Assembly (NCBI GenBank): GCA_947492575.1
Contig: CANLNK010000001.1
Span: 62,001-126,000, forward strand
Source: an uncultured Thalassotalea sp.
GTDB lineage: Bacteria; Pseudomonadota; Gammaproteobacteria; Enterobacterales; Alteromonadaceae
Length of the DNA: 64,000 nucleotides
Direction of reading: 5' to 3'
The position numbers were made by a program, and so were the translations under genes. Of the stretch, positions 60,778 to 64,000 are shown piece after piece (position 1 is the stretch's first letter; each line of letters begins with the position of its first letter). Below the pieces are notes generated by a model, which saw only the letters and a list, made by a program, of their open reading frames with translations, was not told the DNA's origin and did no database searches.

Positions 60778-61047
60778 ACCCCTTCCTAGTGATCGCCTCA
60801 AGTTTAGTTAAGTCATTCTATAATCAAGCTTTCTCCAATTATGGTTGAATATATTATTAGTGCCAGTATTCGGCACGTTCACTATCGAGACTATGTTGAA
60901 GTTAAAAAGGGAATGTTTTTCGTTTTCTTTCGAGCTGATGTTATAATTCTGCTCTTTTGCTTCGGTCTACTAAATGCTCATTATTTAATCCTCTACTTAA
61001 TAGGGCAATAAGGCCGCTTATTACTATCAATGCCATATAAAGGTTGT

Positions 61048-62034
61048 ATGAACAGTTTAACCAACGTTATAGATCACAAACTCTCTGTCGCTCCAATGCT
61101 CGATTGGACAGATCGTCATTGCCGTTATTTTTACCGTTTGATGAGTCAGCATACGGTGCTATATACAGAGATGGTAACTACTGGCGCTATTTTATTTGGT
61201 AAAGGTGATTACTTAGGCTACAACGATGAAGAGCACCCAGTTGTTTTACAATTAGGCGGTAGTGATCCCGTCGCTATGGCTGAATGTGCAAAACGTGCAA
61301 AAGATGCTGGTTATGACGAGATAAATATCAATGTTGGTTGTCCATCCGATCGCGTTCAAAACGGACGATTTGGAGCGTGTTTAATGGCTGAGCCTAAATT
61401 GGTCGCTGAGTGTGTTGAACGTATGCAAGAAGCCGTTGATGTGCCTGTTACAGTAAAGTCTCGTATAGGTATTGATGATCAAGACAGTTATGAGTTTCTT
61501 CATGAGTTTATTGGCACTGTCTCTGCCGTAGGTTGCCAGCATTTTATTGTTCATGCCCGCAAGGCTTGGCTTTCTGGTTTAAGCCCAAAGCAAAACAGAG
61601 AAGTTCCGCCGCTTGATTACCAGCGTGTTTACCAAATTAAGCAAGACTTTCAACAATTAGATATTTCCATCAATGGCGGTATTAAAACGTTTGAAGAAAC
61701 CTTAGATCACCTAAAGCATATTGATGGTGTCATGATAGGTAGAGAGATTTATCAAAACCCTTACATGCTTGCTGAGGCTGACCATGTGATTTATCACAAG
61801 GATGGGCCAGTGATTTCAAGGGCAGAAGTTATCGAAAAGATGGCGAGTTATACAGATGCTCATGTAGCATCTGGAGATAAAACCAAAGCATCACATGTTA
61901 CTAGGCATATGTTAGGCCTATGTAATGGGCTTGCTGGCGCCAAGCAGTTCCGTCGCTACTTAAGCGAGCACGCAGGCTTATCAGAGTCAACCGGAGACGT
62001 ACTTCGTAAAGCATTTGACCTGGTGTCTGAATAG
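61048..62034 (+). CDS. dusA: tRNA-dihydrouridine(20/20a) synthase DusA
   Basis: An FMN enzyme that reduces uridine 20 and 20a in tRNA. It is very close to E. coli DusA: LSVAPMLDWTDRHCRYFYRL, TEMVTTGAILFGKGDYLGY, the catalytic Cys in NVGCPSDRVQNGRFGACLM, and IHARKAWLSGLSPK-type FIVHARKAWLSGLSPKQNR. I chose ATG 61048, preceded by AAAGG; ATG 61030 lacks a ribosome site. In E. coli dusA adjoins the phage-shock gene pspG; here small sigma-54-linked genes and pspA follow. Confidence 0.97.
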   Translation: MNSLTNVIDHKLSVAPMLDWTDRHCRYFYRLMSQHTVLYTEMVTTGAILFGKGDYLGYNDEEHPVVLQLGGSDPVAMAECAKRAKDAGYDEININVGCPSDRVQNGRFGACLMAEPKLVAECVERMQEAVDVPVTVKSRIGIDDQDSYEFLHEFIGTVSAVGCQHFIVHARKAWLSGLSPKQNREVPPLDYQRVYQIKQDFQQLDISINGGIKTFEETLDHLKHIDGVMIGREIYQNPYMLAEADHVIYHKDGPVISRAEVIEKMASYTDAHVASGDKTKASHVTRHMLGLCNGLAGAKQFRRYLSEHAGLSESTGDVLRKAFDLVSE

Positions 62035-62090
62035 TCGATTGTTGGGAGCTTATTTTTATTAACCAATAGTTAGTGAGTAAAAAACCAAAT

Positions 62091-62100
62091 CTTGGTCAAA
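62091..62100 (+). promoter_or_regulatory. TTGGTCAAA element upstream of the first sigma-54 promoter
   Basis: TTGGTCAAAA lies about 108 bp upstream of the -24 GG. The same nonamer occurs twice (once on each strand) upstream of the second sigma-54 promoter, so it is a candidate enhancer site, perhaps for PspF. Confidence 0.45.
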
Positions 62101-62205
62101 AAGGCTAACAAGTTGTTATTTATGTGTTAGATCTTTTCAATAGAGTTGTCAGGTTTAAAATTAAATTTCTATGTAATACAAAGTGTTAACATTTTTTTCA
62201 TCGGC

Positions 62206-62221
62206 TGGCACAACCTTTGTA
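62206..62221 (+). promoter_or_regulatory. Sigma-54 (-24/-12) promoter of the small psp-linked operon
   Basis: TGGCAC-AACCT-TTGTA has the conserved GG at 62207-62208 and the -12 GT at 62219-62220 with exactly 10 bp between. The -12 TTGTA form is, as I recall, also that of the E. coli pspA promoter. Transcription would start near 62231, 58 bp before the gene. Confidence 0.75.
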
Positions 62222-62288
62222 CTAGTTAAAGCAACTTAATTAGTACAACGCTTATTTGAATGGTTCGGATAAGCACAAGGAGCCAAAG

Positions 62289-62564
62289 ATGAAAACTTTA
62301 TTAACCACACTAACACTAGCAAGCGCTGTTTTATCTACTTCAGTACTTGCTAACGACACTGATATCAGTTCAAAGCTATCAGCCGAGCAAACAGCAGCTG
62401 CTTTAGTTAAACAACAAAATGTAGCGGTAAGCAAGGCAGTTGAATTGCAAGTTAACCAAGATATCCAATTCGCTTTACGTTCTCACTTTCCTCGTTTTAA
62501 CTTTGATAAGACGATGATTGCGAAGCATGCTGCTTCACCTCAAAAGAACAAAGACAGCGAATAA
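62289..62564 (+). CDS. Small secreted helical protein of a psp-linked operon
   Basis: A 91-residue protein with a signal peptide (LLTTLTLASAVLSTSVLA, cleavage before NDTD). The mature part is a likely amphipathic helix (LSAEQTAAALVKQQNVAVSK, AVELQVNQDIQFALRS) followed by a basic tail (HFPRFNFDKTMIAKHAA). I chose ATG 62289 because AAGGAG lies about 6 bases upstream; the longer frame to 62256 crosses that site. I do not recognise a family. It aligns without gaps to the protein at 63376, so the two may be paralogues. It is driven by a sigma-54 promoter. Confidence 0.82.
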   Translation: MKTLLTTLTLASAVLSTSVLANDTDISSKLSAEQTAAALVKQQNVAVSKAVELQVNQDIQFALRSHFPRFNFDKTMIAKHAASPQKNKDSE

Positions 62565-62579
62565 TAGTGAGGTAGACCT

Positions 62580-62711
62580 ATGTTAAGTTTACCCGCACTA
62601 TTCGGCGTAATGATGGCACCAGGTTTGGTGTTACTGATGGCATCATTTATCGTCGGATTATTCGAGCAAGATGAACCGTTCAGCACTGATTTAATGAGCA
62701 AGGATCTGTAG
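62580..62711 (+). CDS. 43-residue membrane protein of a psp-linked operon
   Basis: A complete small gene with ATG at 62580 and TAG at 62709-62711; GAGGT lies upstream at good distance. The peptide MLSLPALFGVMMAPGLVLLM with ASFIVGLF forms one membrane helix, followed by an acidic tail EQDEPFSTDLMSKDL. It is 15 bp behind the secreted-protein gene and so in the same sigma-54 operon. It occupies the place next to dusA held by pspG in E. coli, but it is about half the length and I cannot claim homology. Confidence 0.75.
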   Translation: MLSLPALFGVMMAPGLVLLMASFIVGLFEQDEPFSTDLMSKDL

Positions 62712-62741
62712 AGTGAAATAGTCGTTGTAGTCTATTTCACT
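62712..62741 (+). terminator. Perfect hairpin directly after the 43-residue gene
   Basis: AGTGAAATAG/CTATTTCACT (62712-62721 and 62732-62741) starts right after the stop codon. The stem is AT-rich and no U tract follows closely, so it may stabilise the mRNA end rather than terminate strongly. Confidence 0.55.
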
Positions 62742-63165
62742 TCCCACGTTCATTCCGTTTTTTCCCTCAAATATCCCTAATATCTATTTTCATTTAGCCT
62801 ACTTTTTGTCAACCGAACCTTTATTGGCTATATCTCTTTGCTACTAGTCTCATTGTTCAAGCTTAGTTCCGTTTGCTAAGCAACCAGCGACTTCCTTCTA
62901 CAGTTTTTTGACTCTCTAGTATTACCTCGTAACCTCATACTCGCCTGGGACATGAACTAGCATTGCTAAATTGCTTCTATCGCTAAATCCAGTATCGCAC
63001 TGGGCGGTAATCATCTCACACAGAGCAGTTTAAAAGACTCTGTATTACACCAACGTATCTCTTACTTACTTCTTAAGTTCTTTCTTCGTTTGACCTAAGA
63101 TTATTTCAACTTTTGGATGAATGAAACAAACACTAATTTGTAATTTCGGAAAGAATAAATCGTGT

Positions 63166-63201
63166 TGGTCAAATTATTCAAATCTGTGGTTAATTTGACC
63201 A
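63166..63201. repeat. 11-bp inverted repeat, candidate enhancer of the pspA promoter
   Basis: TGGTCAAATTA (63166-63176) and TAATTTGACCA (63191-63201) are exact inverted copies with a 14-bp spacer. The centre is about 116 bp upstream of the -24 element, suitable for a sigma-54 activator such as PspF. TTGGTCAAA is shared with the region before 62206. Confidence 0.6.
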
Positions 63202-63297
63202 TAATCTAGCGCGACATATTATGTCTCGAGGTGTCCTTTAAATTCTATATTTTTTAAAATAATAATAAAAACAATGGGTTAAAATTTTTTATTTAAT

Positions 63298-63313
63298 TGG
63301 CACATCACTTGTA
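63298..63313 (+). promoter_or_regulatory. Sigma-54 (-24/-12) promoter of the pspA operon
   Basis: TGGCAC-ATCAC-TTGTA has GG at 63299-63300 and GT at 63311-63312, spaced by 10 bp, the same form as the promoter at 62206. Transcription would start near 63323, about 53 bp before the first gene. Confidence 0.8.
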
Positions 63314-63375
63314 ATAGCTATATCAAACTTAATTCAAACGTGGCTAGTTTAACTAGCTAAGAAAAGGAAAGTGAA

Positions 63376-63705
63376 ATGAACAAGCTAAACAAAAAAGTTA
63401 TCGGAGCAGCAGTAACTACTTTATTTATTGCTTTGTCTGCAGGTAAAGCACAGGCAGCACAACCATCAACTGAGCAAGTAGTTTCTCAATTCGTAGTAGC
63501 TCAGGGGAAGCAGTTAATGAGCACTGTTAGCGAGCAAGTTGCAACATCTATCTCATCAAGCATTGAGACATTTTCAGTCGATGCGATGAGCTGGGTTAAT
63601 TCAGAACCAAATGACTCAGCATTGGCGAGTGAATCAGCAAAAGGTGAAAAAGAAAGCCAAGCTGAATCGTCGAAAGTTGAAGAAATTAAAGCAGAAGAAG
63701 AGTAG
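63376..63705 (+). CDS. Small secreted helical protein, first gene of the pspA operon
   Basis: A 109-residue protein with a signal peptide ([20 protein letters not shown]) and a mature helical part ([40 protein letters not shown]). It ends in a Ser/Glu/Lys-rich, probably disordered tail ([12 protein letters not shown]). AAGGAAAG precedes the ATG. It ends 12 bp before pspA and is preceded by a sigma-54 promoter, so it should be induced with pspA. I do not recognise a family; it resembles the protein at 62289. Confidence 0.85.
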   Translation: MNKLNKKVIGAAVTTLFIALSAGKAQAAQPSTEQVVSQFVVAQGKQLMSTVSEQVATSISSSIETFSVDAMSWVNSEPNDSALASESAKGEKESQAESSKVEEIKAEEE

Positions 63706-63717
63706 GAGAAAGCACCA

Positions 63718-64000
63718 TGGGAATGTTCACAAGATTTGCAGATATCATCAATGCCAATATCAATAGCATGTTAGATAAGGCAGAGCAGCCAGAAAAGATG
63801 ATTCGCTTGATTATTCAAGAAATGGAAGAAACGTTAGTTGAAGTTCGTGCAACGGCAGCAAAACATATTGCTGAGAAAAAGACTCTTGCTAGACAAGTAA
63901 CAAGCTTGCAAAAAAGCGTTGATTACTGGCAAGAAAAAGCTGAATTAGCTGTTAGTAAAGGTCGCGAAGATTTGGCGCGAAGTGCGCTAACTGAGAAACA
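63718..64000 (+). CDS. pspA: Phage shock protein A (3' end missing)
   Basis: The N-terminal 94 residues of PspA, a peripheral inner-membrane protein of the ESCRT-III-like family that protects leaky membranes and, in E. coli, inhibits Psp[21 protein letters not shown] is the amphipathic membrane-binding helix, followed by [20 protein letters not shown] and the coiled coil ([20 protein letters not shown]). AGGAGAAAG precedes the ATG. The gene runs off the window; pspB and pspC would be expected downstream. Confidence 0.97.

Larger units (their letters stand above)
62742..63375 (+). promoter_or_regulatory. Non-coding region upstream of the pspA operon
   Basis: These 634 bases are AT-rich, with no gene that I can support on either strand. 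They contain an 11-bp inverted repeat (63166-63201) and the sigma-54 promoter (63298-63313), and so should carry the enhancer and any IHF site for pspA control. The rest shows nothing recognisable. No pspF lies here, unlike E. coli where pspF is divergent from pspA. Confidence 0.6.

Noticed and set aside
63121-63198. 25-codon frame upstream of the pspA operon
   Set aside because: It has no ribosome site and overlaps the inverted repeat.
1-64000. Mobile elements, CRISPR arrays, tRNA and rRNA genes
   Set aside because: Looked for on both strands; no transposase or integrase, no spaced repeat array and no cloverleaf or rRNA sequence recognised.

Overview
The window looks like a chromosomal segment of a marine gammaproteobacterium of the order Alteromonadales, most likely near Colwellia or Thalassotalea. 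This rests on moderate-to-low GC, on protein similarity I recognise by eye, and on gene order. Two blocks match enterobacterial order. One is ompR-envZ / pckA-hslO-hslR / yrfG-nudE-cysQ, with a complete type II secretion operon gspC-N inserted after hslR, as in Vibrio. The other is yheU-yheT / yheS-yheV-slyX-fkpA. I see no IS element, prophage, CRISPR array, rRNA or tRNA gene.

Layout. 1-5.2 kb: 3' end of a FecA-like TonB receptor, an azlCD amino-acid exporter pair, a DUF938 methyltransferase, a secreted protein of unknown function and a secreted esterase. 5.3-12.4 kb: ompR-envZ, a serine hydrolase, pckA, hslO and hslR. 12.5-24 kb: the type II secretion operon gspCDEFGHIJKLMN, mostly with overlapping stops and starts, and with a hairpin after the major pseudopilin gene gspG. 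24-27 kb: yrfG, nudE, cysQ and a YceI protein. 27-31 kb: a long non-coding stretch, a lipoprotein acylase closely resembling PvdQ, and a MaoC-type hydratase. 31-39 kb: the yhe/slyX/fkpA housekeeping block. It is interrupted by three extra genes: a shortened flagellin-like protein, a 42-residue membrane protein and a Sel1-repeat protein.

39-47 kb: a glycosyltransferase, an S1/P1 nuclease, a DUF3718 protein, a YjbR protein, a porin with a small phosphate-binding-like protein, a MipA/OmpV protein and a degenerate S41 peptidase. 47-51 kb: an orphan OmpR-type response regulator, an unrecognised protein, and flgH and flgT homologues away from any other flagellar genes. Phased repeats are shared by the regulator's own upstream region and the flgH upstream region. 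51-61 kb: a long RluA-type pseudouridine synthase, a TauE/SafE permease, an FMN reductase divergent from a LysR regulator, a PAS-PAS-GGDEF diguanylate cyclase, a NemR/NemA-like TetR-plus-Old-Yellow-Enzyme pair with two palindromic operators, and a FapA/DUF342 protein.

61-64 kb: dusA followed by what I read as an expanded phage-shock (Psp) region. Two promoters share the sigma-54 form TGGCAC-N5-TTGTA. One drives a two-gene operon (a 91-residue secreted protein and a 43-residue membrane protein). The other drives a 109-residue secreted protein and pspA, which runs off the end of the window. The two secreted proteins look like distant paralogues, and both promoters carry TTGGTCAAA upstream. In E. 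coli the gene next to dusA is the PspF/sigma-54-dependent pspG, so this is the best candidate for an undescribed system here.

The second notable item is the 42-residue membrane protein at 33.5 kb. Its Shine-Dalgarno sequence lies in one arm of a perfect 13-bp inverted repeat. A candidate FNR/CRP-type promoter would start transcription between the two arms, so only transcripts from that promoter would have a free ribosome site.
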